A stretch of 64,000 bases of DNA, from NCBI GenBank assembly GCA_948567375.1, contig OX419759.1, positions 42,633,493 through 42,697,492 on the forward strand, read 5' to 3'. Both the position numbers and the translations under genes were made by a program. Shown piece by piece: positions 26,936 to 38,618 of this stretch. Numbering within the stretch: the first letter of the stretch is position 1; each line of letters opens with the position of its first letter. The notes beneath the pieces are model-generated. The model saw only the letters and a program-made list of their open reading frames with translations. It ran no database searches and had not been told where the DNA came from. This DNA comes from Lunularia cruciata (lineage: Eukaryota > Streptophyta > Marchantiopsida > Lunulariales > Lunulariaceae).

Positions 26936-28480
26936 GCTGTGGACCAGAATGAACGTCACTTTATCGAGAGACTAGAATCCCTGCACCATGCAATATACCT
27001 GAAAAGAGACAACGAAGTGTCCTCATTATTAGCTGGCTCAAATTTACTACACTTCTTGGGAACTAGAACAAGTGCAAGATTCACTCCAATGCATTTAGCG
27101 GCTCACAGTGGTGGTTCCTTGAAGCAGCTGATCGATGTTTGGTTTTCTAGCTAGACTGGTAAGTTGCTTCTAAACGCTAAGGACAAGTTTGGCGCACCGC
27201 TTTGCATCCAGCTTTTCTGGTCCGTTTCTATGTTGCTATCAAAATTTGGTCAGAAATGAGGATGTTGATGTGACAGCCAAAGACAACGATGGGTCGAACG
27301 TATTTCAGTTAGCTGCCTTTTTACACACAGGGGAGGCACACTCTGAGTTACTAGCAGCAAGTCCCATGAATGCTCAAGTCTCAGAGACGATTTGTCACTT
27401 GCCGCACGCTTGGGAGATGCAGAAAACAAAATAGCGCTAGAAGAGCCGCGTTCGCAAAAATTTGTAGCGAAAGGAAGCTCCGGACAATGGGCTATTCTTT
27501 CTCCTTTGAGATCTTATTAGGAGAAGGTCCAAAGACAGAGGTACAAGGGCAGATGCAGTACTCTTAGTTTTAAGTACATGACTGATATATCCGTGTGCTT
27601 GACCATCCGGGTCTTGAGCATGAGATTAAGGGTATGCTTTTGTCTCTGGTGATGTAGGTGAGCAAAATTTATAGATCACAATTAAAATGATTCAAAGCAG
27701 CATCGCGGATTGGTGGATTGATCAAGCCTGAACGTGCTGAAGATGCGCCTCACAGGAAGGTTGTCAAGCAAGGCGCAAGGGCCCTGATGCATTTGATGGC
27801 TCATAGAGTGGATGTGGAACTGTTGGAAAAGCTTGCAATTGACAAGCTCCCAAAAGTTGGGTAATCTTGAATCCTGTTCAATAAGGCTGCCAAGGATCCC
27901 GAAAGACACTCTTCTAGAACTGGCGATCCTTGTCAATCCTCCATCAGTTATAGAATATTTTCTTGGTGACTCGGTAGTGACGGATGCAATGACTTTGGAG
28001 ACAATGGAGAGAGCAGTGGATAACCCAGAGGTCCCAAGTCTATTCTTGCAACGATCTGCTCTCTGCATCACGTGAAATGCGAGGACACAGTCTACGGTGA
28101 TTGACAATCACTTCTTGACGCATCAAATGCAATTCTGGTCAGAGCAGCTCTTATAATCGGCATCACTAGCACTGGATAACCCAGAGATCCCCAAGTCAAT
28201 TCTTGTGACAATCTCCTCTCTGCATCCCGTGAAAAGCGAAAGGACATAACCTATGGGTGATCGACAAGCACTTTTTGACGCACTTTTTAACGCAAGCTCT
28301 AGTCTTGAGTGGGCAAAGACCTCAACCTCCGCTTGGTTTGGTACAAAGTCCGACTGTCTACTGGTAAGGCTGCCCCTCTTGATTGGATTTTCAGCGTCTG
28401 CTGCAATACCGGATATCAGAGGGATGGCGGATCTTTTGGATCTGTATTTCCATAGCATTGTTCTCTGCCATAAATTCATT
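26936..28480 (+). pseudogene. Ankyrin-repeat protein (ANK plus probable membrane PGG-type region), broken
   Basis: Plus-strand pieces contain ankyrin-type units: FTPMHLAAHSGGSLKQLI near 27,080-27,130, LLLNAKDKFGA near 27,170, and VDVTAKDNDGSNVFQLAA near 27,265-27,320. Downstream, ASNAILVRAALIIGIT (~28,120-28,165) and a second hydrophobic segment near 28,370-28,410 look like the membrane part of plant ANK/PGG proteins. At least four stops or frame changes separate the blocks. A 156-bp internal duplication (28017-28293) lies within it. The family includes membrane-associated defence or ion-stress proteins; this copy looks dead. Confidence 0.65.
28017..28293. repeat. 156-bp internal duplication in the ankyrin relic
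   Basis: The segment starting 'ggataacccagaggtccc' at ~28017 recurs as 'ggataacccagagatccc' at ~28174. The two run parallel for about 115 bp (…ctctctgcatc.cgtgaaa…gattga/gatcgacaa.cac.t.ttgacgca). The period of 156 equals 52 codons. Confidence 0.85.
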
Positions 28481-28489
28481 TTAGGAGGT

Positions 28490-28493
28490 AAAA
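28490..28493 (-). terminator. Pol III terminator of tRNA-iMet copy 1
   Basis: TTTT on the minus strand, about 26 bases past the tRNA 3' end. The same run sits at the same distance behind the second copy. Confidence 0.6.
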
Positions 28494-28518
28494 GATTTCG
28501 GAAGCTTGAACTCTGGGA

Positions 28519-28590
28519 TATCAGAGCGAGGTTTCGATCCTCGGACCTGTGGGTTATGGGCCCACCACGCTTCCGCTGCGCCACTCTGAT
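28519..28590 (-). tRNA. tRNA-iMet(CAT): Initiator tRNA-Met (CAT), copy 1
   Basis: A 72-nt tRNA with anticodon CAT (plus-strand positions 28556-28558). Three marks identify the initiator rather than the elongator: the A1:U72 acceptor pair (ATCAGAG…CTCTGAT), the AUCGAAA T-loop lacking T54, and the GGG/CCC run in the anticodon stem. Discriminator A is at 28519. There is no intron, and CCA is not encoded, as expected in a nuclear gene. It is identical to the copy at 32353-32424. It starts nuclear cytosolic translation. A retrotransposon primer-binding site at 61915 matches its 3' end. Confidence 0.97.
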
Positions 28591-28814
28591 TGATGTCCAA
28601 GCAGATCCGTAAAGCTTTATTGTCGAATTCAATTCGGTACTACACCTCTGTATTCAGCGGACGTCCCAATGTGTTTTGGCACGCGTAAAATTGCATTTTT
28701 ATGACCTAAGCTAGAGCCTGATGGAGAAAAGAACCCAAACCACCTTTACAAACAGCTCACTGTATGAACTCCCTAGGTAAATAAGGGTTAACTCCATTTT
28801 ATCCCATTTCTTGT

Positions 28815-28872
28815 CCTTGTACGGCTCGATGGGCTTCCCATCCTCCTTGTTATCCTACGCGGTCGCCTCTTC
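28815..28872 (-). repeat. Dispersed block R, copy 3
   Basis: Minus-strand reading: EATA, stop, DNKEDGKPIEPYKDKK, the least decayed of the four minus-strand copies. The core 'tatcctacgcggtcgcc' matches the other copies. Confidence 0.75.
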
Positions 28873-29288
28873 ACCTAAGTAAACATTTCCTTTGAAATCA
28901 ATGAAAGGAAAAGTCAAAGTCGTCCATGAAGGTCAAGATCGGTGCAGGTATCCTACCCGCTCCCTGCTAGATCCAAATTTGTCGAGGGTACCTCGTTATT
29001 CGTTTTTCTTCAACATCTCCATAGACGAACGTATGTGCTCGTCTAATGTGACATAAATATGTAGACAAGAATGTTCCTGAATTTCTTAAAGTTGTGTGCG
29101 AGTTTGTCTCAAAGACCACATGAGAAAAAAGCTATGGCGTAAGGGTGTCATTCACGGAGATTCTATAGTCCTGAAAAAAATCTACAGAGAAGAAAATACA
29201 CCGCACGTATTGTACGCACAATGTTGTACGAATATCGAGACATGTTTGTGTAAGAACGGACGGTCTTTCTACCTCCCGGTTACTTGCA

Positions 29289-29328
29289 GTGAATTTGGAG
29301 GAGGAATCCCGGGAACCTCCAAATTCAC
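29289..29328. repeat. 13-bp perfect inverted repeat (hairpin)
   Basis: Left arm gtgaatttggagg (29289-29301) and right arm cctccaaattcac (29316-29328) pair perfectly. The 14-base loop contains cccggg. No T-run follows, so it does not look like a Pol III terminator. Confidence 0.8.
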
Positions 29329-30859
29329 GTTGCCAATAGCGTACTTTGCCGGCCATGCACTTATGTCCAGTGAACTCCTAGCGGAAATGAACGGGTAAAT
29401 TAATCTCCAAGGGTCTCCCTGAAATAACCTCCGGAGAGTTTATCGTACAGAAACGCGTCGCCGGGGACGGACGGTCGGACGGACGAACTTCTCCGAGAAC
29501 TACCCTAAAAGATGGGAACGCGAAATATGATAACAAACGATGGGAACACACACTAGCCATATAAGGATAAAAGCAAAGGGTGTAAAATCAAGAGCATCCG
29601 AAGAACCGTTTTATAAGAAAAGATGGGAACACCCGCTATCCAAATTTAGAGCATCCGAAGAACCATTTTGCTTCCTCGTGGATTGCATCAATGAGTGCTC
29701 TCCGAATAATAATAATGGCAAAACGATATATAAATTAAACTTAAAATATTAGGAAATTGAAAATGGTACCTTATCATAATAATATAATAAGTTCCTGTAC
29801 AATATTGGATAAACATGTTTACATTATAGATTCATATAATTCAAAGCTAGAGGAACCAAGGGGTGAACTTATTGTATAATTATATAATGGGAGATATTAA
29901 CTACAATTGCTTCGCAGCCTTTCAAGAGGATGAGTATTGGTCCCTTCATAAGTGTATCACATGAGAGTCTCATAACCATAATATCTATTTGTTGTAACCT
30001 AATCATCTCGAGCCATATATAAGTTTGACTTAACTCGTGTTATCTATGATACATACCAGTACTCCTATTAACAGTACTCCCTCTAACCGAAGTATCCATT
30101 CTCTTGTTCTGTTGCAAACACTAGGGGTTTCAAATTATAGAGTTACGGCTTATGCACGTCCCAAAATTCAACTTGTCTACAGATAAAGGGCTCGCGACCA
30201 TAAAATGTTACGTAAATCTGAAATTTGACGCGTGGCCCTTTACGGGCTATGGGTCTTCACTCGACGAATATTTTGAATTCTCCTGTAAATCTAAACTCTA
30301 ATAGATTAGGGTTACTCCAATATCTATATTGGAAACCCCCTACTATATCCTTAATGTTATCATAGGCAATTATTCTTTATCCTCTCGAAAAGCAACTAGT
30401 CATCAGGACCACCCTTATTACATCTAAGATACTATTATACTCACAAGTGAATAACAAGAATGCATATGGATGTACCAAACCTAGATAGAATTTCACTTTT
30501 ATAATTCACATCATTCATTATAGATTCCTACCTTCACTATCTACTTTCTTTACAAAGGAGACCTATATTAGTTTCAAATGATTGAATTTATCAAAAAATA
30601 ATACAAATCTTTTATCCAAGTTCAGATCAAAGGATGATAACTATCATATGCTTAAGAGTACAAATCATCTCTTATTTGTGCCAATAGTACGGAGTACGTA
30701 GAGAGCAAAGGATGCATTCTGCACCTCCATATTATATTGTATTTGATTTATTTATTTATTTTTATATTTATATCTCTCTAAAACTAGTTTATTAACAATC
30801 TCAACTTGTGGAAAGCAAAGTTTCCACAAGTATCAAATAACCTCAATTACTATCGGTGT

Positions 30860-31240
30860 TATCTCCTCTATAAATAATAAGCTTATCCTTCCATACCAAA
30901 TTGGTAAAGATGTTTCTCTACATGCCAAGGGCCTTATCACACACTCAATTCATTGTTTAATAATCTCAACAAAGACTGTCATTATCCTATCCTCCTATTA
31001 AAGCCTCCCAAAACATGATAAGAAGGAGGATCCATATAAAGAGTTTGGCTGACAAGCAATATAAGTGGAGAATGTACTAAATGCCAATTGTAGATCTCCT
31101 TGTATAAAAATAACATCCACATGAAAGATATGCTCTACAAGGACAACATTTAAATAACATGTGACAAAGTACTCAAACATTATTGATATACCAAGAATGT
31201 AAGCCATCTATAAATGTAATAAAACTCTCTATAAGTTGGA
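30860..31240 (-). mobile_element. Second fragment of the LINE reverse transcriptase
   Basis: The DNA matches 12,340-12,660 in order (tatcacacactca…, gataagaagg…, gctgacaagcaat…, gtagatctcctt…, catgaaagatatgctctacaaggacaacat…). The minus-strand frame at 31207-30998 gives the ILG…FEYFV…LVEHIFHVD…GDLQLAF series, as in the first copy (LGVPIGTEDFV…LVENIFHVN…GDLQVVF). It is more AT-rich and further decayed. Confidence 0.8.
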
Positions 31241-31790
31241 GGTCAAGATGAAGACCTAAAATTTTTTAGGTTTATGTCTATGCAAACTATATCCATCCAT
31301 TAGAGCTAAACAAAAACAAACATCTGTTTTCAAGATACATATATAAATAAAAAATTTGATAAATAAAATGAATGTTTACAAGTTACTATAATGAATCCTT
31401 TTACATGAAAGTCCTTACTATATTGTGTAAAAGTTACTATAATGAATCCTTTTACATGAATGATATGCTCTACATGTACAACATTTAAGTAACATATAAC
31501 AAAGTACTCAAACAGTAATTGTACATTGGCAATGCATGAGCCAAATATAGATATAATGCCAAGATGACCACCTAAACATTTGTAGGTTTATCTTTATGCA
31601 GAATTATATCCATCCATTATAGCTCAACAGAAACAAATACCTGTCTCCAAAATATACACAAATAATATTTTTAATAAATGAGAAATTTTTTTTTGGAAAA
31701 GAGAGTATAATGAATCCCTTTATGTAAAAATACTAAATTATTTCAAGGTGTCATGAAATTTAACTTTATTATAAAGGCAACGTGCATAGG
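31115..31790. repeat. ~335-bp tandem duplication at the end of the LINE fragment
   Basis: Segments beginning 'catgaaagatatgctctacaaggacaac' (~31118) and 'catgaatgatatgctctacatgtacaac' (~31456) run parallel through 'aacaaagtactcaaaca', 'gtttat.t.tatgcana.tatatccatccatta' and 'aaacaaa'. A nested direct repeat 'agttactataatgaatccttttacatgaa' occurs at ~31380 and ~31432. The region to 32,300 holds nothing else that I recognise. Confidence 0.75.
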
Positions 31791-32323
31791 ATGGAAGATC
31801 CTATAAAATCAACCCTATACTTATAAAACCTAAGAGGTAAAAACGACATAATTCAACAAACCTAATTAAATATTTCCACTAAGTCTTCGTATTGATGTAT
31901 TAATGTCTTAATAAAAAAATCAATTTGAGTTTCCCCTTTACCTTAGATCCAAATACTTACCTACTAGAACGAGTAAACCACGGAAGAAATTTCTCCCTTG
32001 CTAGTTTAAACATTAGCAAAACATATTATTAGGGCTAACTATCCAACCATGCGATAATATATTAAGTATCTCATGCAAGGGATTTCTTCCGCGATAATTA
32101 TGGAAATACAACGAGAAACTCCCAATCCGTTCCTTAAACAAGAATGTGGATATGCGCGTCGTGGACCCTGGTTTATTTCGCACGAAGATTCATACAGTTT
32201 TCTTAGGCAAATGCTCAAAACTTCGATTAAAAGTCCAATAGAAGAAACGTCCTAAGAAGCAATATCTAAAAGCCGTGTCCAGGAAAATTTAAGTAGAGCG
32301 GGACCCACTTGCAGATCAGATTC

Positions 32324-32327
32324 AAAA
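32324..32327 (-). terminator. Pol III terminator of tRNA-iMet copy 2
   Basis: TTTT on the minus strand, about 26 bases past the tRNA 3' end, at the same place as in copy 1. Confidence 0.6.
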
Positions 32328-32352
32328 GATACTTGGAAGCTTGAACTCTGGA

Positions 32353-32424
32353 TATCAGAGCGAGGTTTCGATCCTCGGACCTGTGGGTTATGGGCCCACC
32401 ACGCTTCCGCTGCGCCACTCTGAT
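32353..32424 (-). tRNA. tRNA-iMet(CAT): Initiator tRNA-Met (CAT), copy 2
   Basis: The 72-nt gene is identical base for base to the copy at 28519-28590, with the same initiator marks (A1:U72, AUCGAAA loop). The anticodon CAT lies at 32390-32392. The flank downstream of the tRNA (ggaagcttgaactctgg on the plus strand) is also shared with copy 1, while the upstream flanks differ. This points to duplication of the gene with its terminator, or to selection on the trailer. Confidence 0.97.
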
Positions 32425-32429
32425 GGTTG

Positions 32430-34876
32430 TACGGAAGTGGGCACATTTTCTTAATCTTTGCATGCTGCAAGAACCAAATGTCGCATGTTAGAATGCGTGA
32501 AGGTTGAAAAATGCATGGGAAGAAATGTGAAAAGTTGAGAAGTACCAATGGGCAGAGTAGTAATAAATCCATAATATATCCCAAACCAAACAAAACAGTT
32601 ACGATTTACAGAACCTTAACTCCTTGAAGGTTTCCCTCAAAGGTTTTGAGAACTTAAATTCAGCCCATAAGAAGAAATCTGGTCCGATGTTTTATTTCTT
32701 TGCCAGCAACTCGGAGATTCGATGCACACCACCAAGTTTTGCCATAGTGGCATATGCTCAGGGGGTATAGTGACAAGGTGCTTTTGAGTGTCTTTGAGAA
32801 ATCCATACGGAGATAAGAAAAATGAGATATCCACCATCAATCTGCCAAAACTTGGTTTGGTATCTCGTCTAAATTATAGACAAGTCTGAAGGATTTTCCA
32901 ATCCCAAACTTTTGCACAAAAGACGAATAAAATATACTTTCTGAACAAGAACAATATACTTTCATGAAAACATGTTTAGTGTACGTCTAGTGATTGGGGA
33001 AGGCTTAGCCCCCTTTACCTCTTATGTCTTATCCTGGTACGGCTTGAAGGGGTCTTTCTCATCCTTCTAGTTATCCAACGTGGGTCGCTTTTTGCGACGT
33101 TTCAGTACATGCCTCCTGAGTGGACATGGTATCATGCCAATCAGGACTACGCAGTTTTCGGGGACTTGTGTCAACGACTACAGGACTGAGTATACAGGAC
33201 TGTTTGTTGTTATGAGGACTGTCATGAGGTAGAATTCAAATACTTGGCGGCTGGGACCGTTTACCGTTGACAGGGAAACTCCATTTGCAGATTCATGCTC
33301 GTTTCCCCGGCGTTGCGAATTCCCGGGAAAGCTGCAACGTCGAAACCCGGTCCTCTCGATTCAAGTTGTGGAGCCATGTGGTTCTTATCGGATTCCCTCC
33401 TTCTCTCCGCAGCTTGAGGAGGATTCGAATTCCCGGCCGCATAGCAGTTTAGATGTTCAGCCCTCGCAGTTCCCCGGGGGAATCATAGAGTTCAATCCCG
33501 GGTTTTTACGAGAATGGATTTCTGTTGATTCCCTTTTGTGGAATATCAGCAAGGTGCTTCCGTGGGAGTTTGAATAATGAGGTTTGAGTGGTAGGGACGA
33601 ACAGGAACGGTTGCCGCTGTTGTGGCGAGGGGGAACGAGGTGGAGGATCATGAAGCGGAAGAATCTGTAAGTAAGAGCTTCTTTGTCGCTCAGGTTTTAT
33701 TACTTTGTCCATTGAGGCAATATTCGGAGTGTGAACGTGGCTGCTGGAATGTTCTGGCGCGTTAATGAGTGGGGATCTTGACGGAGCAAATTATGCCCTT
33801 CACAAATATCAGGTTAGCCGAAATCCGTATAGCTATCAATTGATGCAGTTTATGAGAGTCCGTGATCTCTACGAGGTTTTGATCATTTGTTGTTTCTCAG
33901 GGGATGTGAATAGACGTCAATTTTGATATGTGATGAGGAGATTGTCTCCGACGAAACCATTGAACTGAAAGACCTCTGAGATGCACGTTCGAGGAGTAAA
34001 ATTGACGTCCGGATGAGTTGGTTGAGTTAAGGCCAATAGGTCACAATTGAGACGAGGTTCACGGAGAGCTTCAGTCATTGAGCTGGGCTCCGGAGAGATC
34101 CGAATCATTCACTCGACAGGATAGAAGCTAGCGAGGAAGCAGAAGGGGTGCAGATCAGACGAATTGAAGAGGATGAAAGCGAAGGCAAAGGAAGAGAGTT
34201 GAAGGCATAAAAGAAGCAACAGAATTTGCTTCAGCAATTACGGAATACATCTGCAGGAATGTATTCTATTCTGCAAGATATGTGAAAGTTTGTATGCTAT
34301 GAAAAAATTCACCTCTCTTTGATCGTCATTAAGGTCGATTACCATCAAAGGCTACGTTTAGTTTCTAGACAACACTTCCGCACTGAAAGGGAGTTCGGGC
34401 GAGATGATTACCCGGCAGAGGGCATCGCTCTTACAGGTGCAACAGATGACGCCCGGAAAGGAAGGTAGAATGCCGATAAGAACGAAGACGGAGGTAAAGC
34501 AAGGGGCTGAAAATGCGGGTGGCACAGATCTTGCTAGCAAATTGCGAAGGATTTGCTTGAGCAGGTGAGACTGAATGAAAAGGGTTGTCTTCCTATACGA
34601 GGAATTTGAACATTAGGATGTCAGTTAGGTTAATATTTTTTAATAATCCTTTATTTTTCCCTTCTTATTGTGGTATGAAGTTACAAAAGCACCATCATTG
34701 CGGTGATTAACACTGATTCTCTCAAGGTATGTTCTTTAGTTCCGCTTACAAGTTCAGTACACCCTCTCTACTTCCCCGTTCCTGTGAGCTTGCAGAGTGA
34801 ACTCGTACCCATCTCTTCTCTCATGCTGCTCGTTTCCAATTGACACCTTGTTCTTATCAAACTTCATCTCAAATGA
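32430..34876. other. Intergenic DNA and upstream region of the SAP-domain gene
   Basis: The first part has no recognisable gene. From about 33,200 the sequence becomes GC-richer, and it probably includes the promoter and 5' untranslated region of the gene starting at 34,877. Open frames at 33,267-33,577 (+) have no recognised domain. A copy of dispersed block R is at 33,003-33,092. Confidence 0.45.
33003..33092 (-). repeat. Dispersed block R, copy 4
   Basis: Minus-strand reading includes KKRPTLDN, stop, KDEKDPFKPYQDK. It shares the 'ggcttagcccc' flank with copy 2 and the 'tacggcttga' and 'gtcgctttt' cores with all copies. Confidence 0.72.
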
Positions 34877-37800
34877 ATGTTTAGTGACAGCGAAATGGAA
34901 GACGATGCCGAGAGCGCCCAGTCGAGTGACGACGATGATTCCGTCATGTCGCAATCTAGCGCAGATTCAGCCATGGATCTATCATCTACTGATGAAGAAT
35001 GCGCATCAAAGAAAGAAAGCGGTATCGTTAAAACCAGCCCGCGTGTTTTAATTGATGACCTTCTAGCCGAAGAAGTGATCCAACTCATTAAAGGTATCTG
35101 GTCTGTCGTTAATGTGCCTTGATTTGGTGTCGTTCATTTTAGAGGACAAGAAACCAAGAAGCTTTAATGTACAAGAAGCTATTTGAACATGCAAACTTTA
35201 TGGCCTGATTTACAGGAGGTGACTTGAAGAAGCTGAAGCTGGATCATTGTCGTTCCTATCTCCGTAATCATGGCATGAGAGTTTCAGGGAATAAACCAGA
35301 GCTCATTGACAGGATCAAACAGCACATTGAGTAAGTGGTGATTACAAAAGAATTTCACCATTCATTTGTGATCATATGGGGGTTATCAGAAATACTAAGT
35401 CTTTGCTTTTCCAGACTGAAAGGAGGTACATCGGGGAAGTACCTCTCCTCGACCTTTACAATCGACTGTACAGGTATAACAGTGAAGGACCTGAATAAAT
35501 GAAGTATTGAGACAAATTGGAACTTTGCTGATTTCCATCGCGAACTGACCTGAATTCTGCTTGTTCCCTTGTTTTGTTCAACCTTATCACGTAGAAAAGG
35601 AGACAAGTTTGTGAACTGCTTCTGCTCCCATTAGTCATATATCTCCATTGGTACAAAACCTGACAGTGAATCTCCGCTTTATTATTCTGGTATGCAGGTG
35701 ATGTCTGCAAAGGGGATGTGATCAAGTTCAAGCAGAAGGTTTACAAGAAGTGAGTTCAACTTGTCTAATCGATTCAAATTCATTCCAGCCTCCTCCTGAT
35801 CATCCTCACACTCGCAGGAATGAAGGTGATTTGTATTAAATGAATTGGAAATTTATCGACTTATGTAGGTACAGTACTACCAAGAGAAGTGCTGATGCAC
35901 TTGGCGAACGAGTTGTTGTGGGGCGAGTTGTCAAGGAAAGCTATGGCGAGAAAAAGCAACAGCACACTTTTACGGTAAGAACTCAAGGACAATCAGCATC
36001 TGTGTAGATCGGTCTTGTGACCTTTTATGATTGCGCATGTATATTAGATTTTGAATCTGCCGTTCCCCTTACAGGTAGAAGTTTTATGGAGCGCTGGGTA
36101 TAAACCGCTAGCTCCAATGCGGCAACTGCTGGTCAAGGGACGCAATCTTTACAAGCTTAGAACCTATCGGCAGGTCAGAACTGTTTTCAATTGTAAATAC
36201 TAGAGTTTAGTAGAGTTAGTAGTTTAAATACTAGAGAATACTAGAGTTCTTGCAAAATAGCAGGAAGAGAAGTCAGTCTTTCAAACTATACTGTTGTATC
36301 TAACGCCAGTCTTCAGAAACTACAACTTATCTGTCAGGAAACACTAAAATCCCACATAGGTTCCTTCCCTCTTTATGACTTCGGTTACTTGCTTGAATTA
36401 CTCTGCCTTACCAGAGCAAACCCTCTCTGTTTAAAAGTTCTAAATTGAAAGCCCTACTTACATTCCTAGTTTACGTTGGTTCTGTCCTCAGCAGTTGTGG
36501 ATTCTGTGTTCAGCGTACGACTTCTGCTCTCTTTCACATCTATGCAGTTCTCGCGTCCTCATAGCATGCTTTTCTTAAATCATCCTTGGCTTGTTCTTTT
36601 TGTAAATGTTCCAGTTGTTCAGATTAGAAAATGTTGCAAGCACTTTCAATATAACCATCGCAGTATAATAAGTGTTCTGCTAACCCAGAGTGTAGGTTTA
36701 CACAAACTTCCCTCTTCATATACTGGTTAGTTTTGACTATCTTTATCAAGAGTCAGAGTCAGACGTGGGTATGAAACTGGGTTGTTTTACAATGCATGTT
36801 CATTACGTAATGTATCGTCCTCGCATGGTGGGACCTGAAGTTTGTACAGCAGCACAACTGCCAAGAAATGATATGTATTTCTCTCTTGCAGGAATGGGAG
36901 GATGAAGCACTCCGAAAGTTGAGTCTTGACGAAAAGCATGAAAGAGGAACTGCTGCAAGGACCAAACGCAGAGGTGCTTTTATTAGAATGAAAATAAAAG
37001 CTTTCAATCTGGTGTATCGTCCTTCGAGATATTACTCATACAGGGCTGTTTGCATTGCAGAGACCTTACGAGCCTCTGGGCCACGTGGGATTGCTGTTGG
37101 GACAAAGAAACAGCTGCCAAATCCATACGTGGGTGTAATGTCTAATGGAGGTTCTAAAGTGAACCTACCGGCAGGTAAGTTAAACTTTAATTGTGACTCT
37201 TCATGTTGTAATGGTCCCTCTTGTAAGCTTGGAATTTTCCTGAGATACAAGCCACTTGGAATGCAGGTTGGAGAGGTCCAGCAAGTAATGTTCTCAGACG
37301 AAATTGGTTTCCAAGGGTGAATATTCCAGGTCAATATACACAGACATCCGAAGTTGGTGCTGGTTATAGAGTAGGGAGTGAAAATCTCCAGAATGTGCCA
37401 AATCGTGTCCCTCAGAAGGCAATAGTTGAAATGCCGTCTCAGTTGGTTCCTGAGAAAGGAGAAAATGTACCTCCTACCAGGCAGCCTGGAGAACCTCTGG
37501 TCTCACAGCGCAATATTTTCAGTGCAGCACGAAGGGGAGATGCCATCTCCCATAACAGGATTGTGAAAGCAGATCTTGCTCTAGAAAGGACACAGAACGG
37601 AAACAAGTCTACTCTCGACTGCAACGTGTTGTCGCGGAGTGAAAATGTCAATTACCAGAAGAACCAAATTGGTGGTGTGGTCTATGGGATACAGGCCCCA
37701 CTATGTGTTGCAAGTAGATATATACCAAGAGCAGATCATTTTTCGAGTTGGAGGCATAATGAAAACATGTCACCACGGCGCTACGACTCAAATGAGTGGG

Positions 37801-38618
37801 GAAGAAGTGGGAACCACTACAACAACCCTACTCGTGAAGCGCTTCCGGACTCACGAGCTCAGCCACCCAGAACCGGATATTTTGACTTTATGGGAGCAGA
37901 TCATACTCCTTATATGAGGGAAAACCTAAGCAGGTTTCCTTGGCGGTACTACCCGGCTGCGTGGGGACAAGTTGGTTACCACCACAACTCCCAGACTGGT
38001 GATGTAATATTTGACATACAACCTCAGCCGCACGCAACAGAGGGCAGAAATTTCGTGGGAGATGTTTCCTGGAGGTGGCCCGATGGAAACAGGCCTCCAT
38101 GGCGCGAGGATTTACCCAGATACAGTGAACCCCAACCACAGGGTCAACTAGTTCAGCTATGCAGCTCCTGCGTTACTTCTCTTAGTGCGCCGTGTACACG
38201 TCCCTTAACGGCCGGTCATACTTCGTATGGGAGACAGAACCTCAATATCTCTCCACTGCGCCAAGATCTGAGCACTTCAAGTGGAGGTTTCCAACTCCAA
38301 CACCCTGGTCAACCAGACTGCTCTGGAAGTAGTCCTAAGAGGCCATGTCCGGTACTTCCTGCATCAGTATTTCAAGTCCCGGATGGGAGGCATATTGGAA
38401 ACAGGTCGCCCTTACGGCAGGAAACCAGGTCTCCACTGCACCAACCGCAGATCCAGTCACCACGCGCACGCCATATATCTCCCTTACCTTCAGAACACTT
38501 TCTCTGCGTAACTGCTGGATGCCAAAACCAGGGATCCAAGAAGTGTTCGTTCAAAGTATGTAGCAGATGCTGCAAGGAACAACGGCGCCCATGCGCAAAT
38601 CCAAATCACAAATCGTGA
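34877..38618 (+). CDS. SAP-domain protein of the plant C3H62-like (DUF7699-type) family with Cys-rich C-terminus
   Basis: Nine exons join in frame to 731 residues: 34877-35093, 35216-35330, 35415-35473, 35698-35749, 35869-35974, 36075-36173, 36892-36973, 37061-37174, 37267-38618. All introns are GT-AG; the exon 7 donor (GTGCTT) is weak. The N-terminus is acidic and Ser-rich. Residues ~73-108 form a SAP motif (LKKLKLDHCRSYLRNHGMR), a DNA- or RNA-binding helix pair. Residues ~128-250 contain GDVCKGDVIKF, KESYGEKKQQHTFTVEVLW and GRNLYKLRT, which I associate with the plant CCCH-62-like family. The long last exon is Arg/Pro/Asn-rich with a weak ~57-residue internal repeat. It ends in a seven-cysteine cluster (CSFKVCSRCCKEQRRPC). 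No CCCH finger is seen. A nuclear role is likely; function unknown. Confidence 0.82.

Larger units (their letters stand above)
28600..30850. other. Unassigned stretch with small repeats
   Basis: No gene is called. The open frame 29096-29398 (+) has no recognised domain. A 13-bp perfect inverted repeat lies at 29289-29328. Short direct repeats ('gatgggaacac', 'gagcatccgaagaacc') recur every ~60 bp at 29,530-29,670. The part from 29,760 to 30,850 is AT-rich and looks like decayed repeat DNA. Confidence 0.45.

Noticed and set aside
28123-28632. 169-codon minus-strand open frame with RVAQRKRGGPITHRSEDRNLAL
   Set aside because: This peptide is the translation of the initiator tRNA gene and flanks. 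The same peptide appears at the second tRNA copy (32266-32463).
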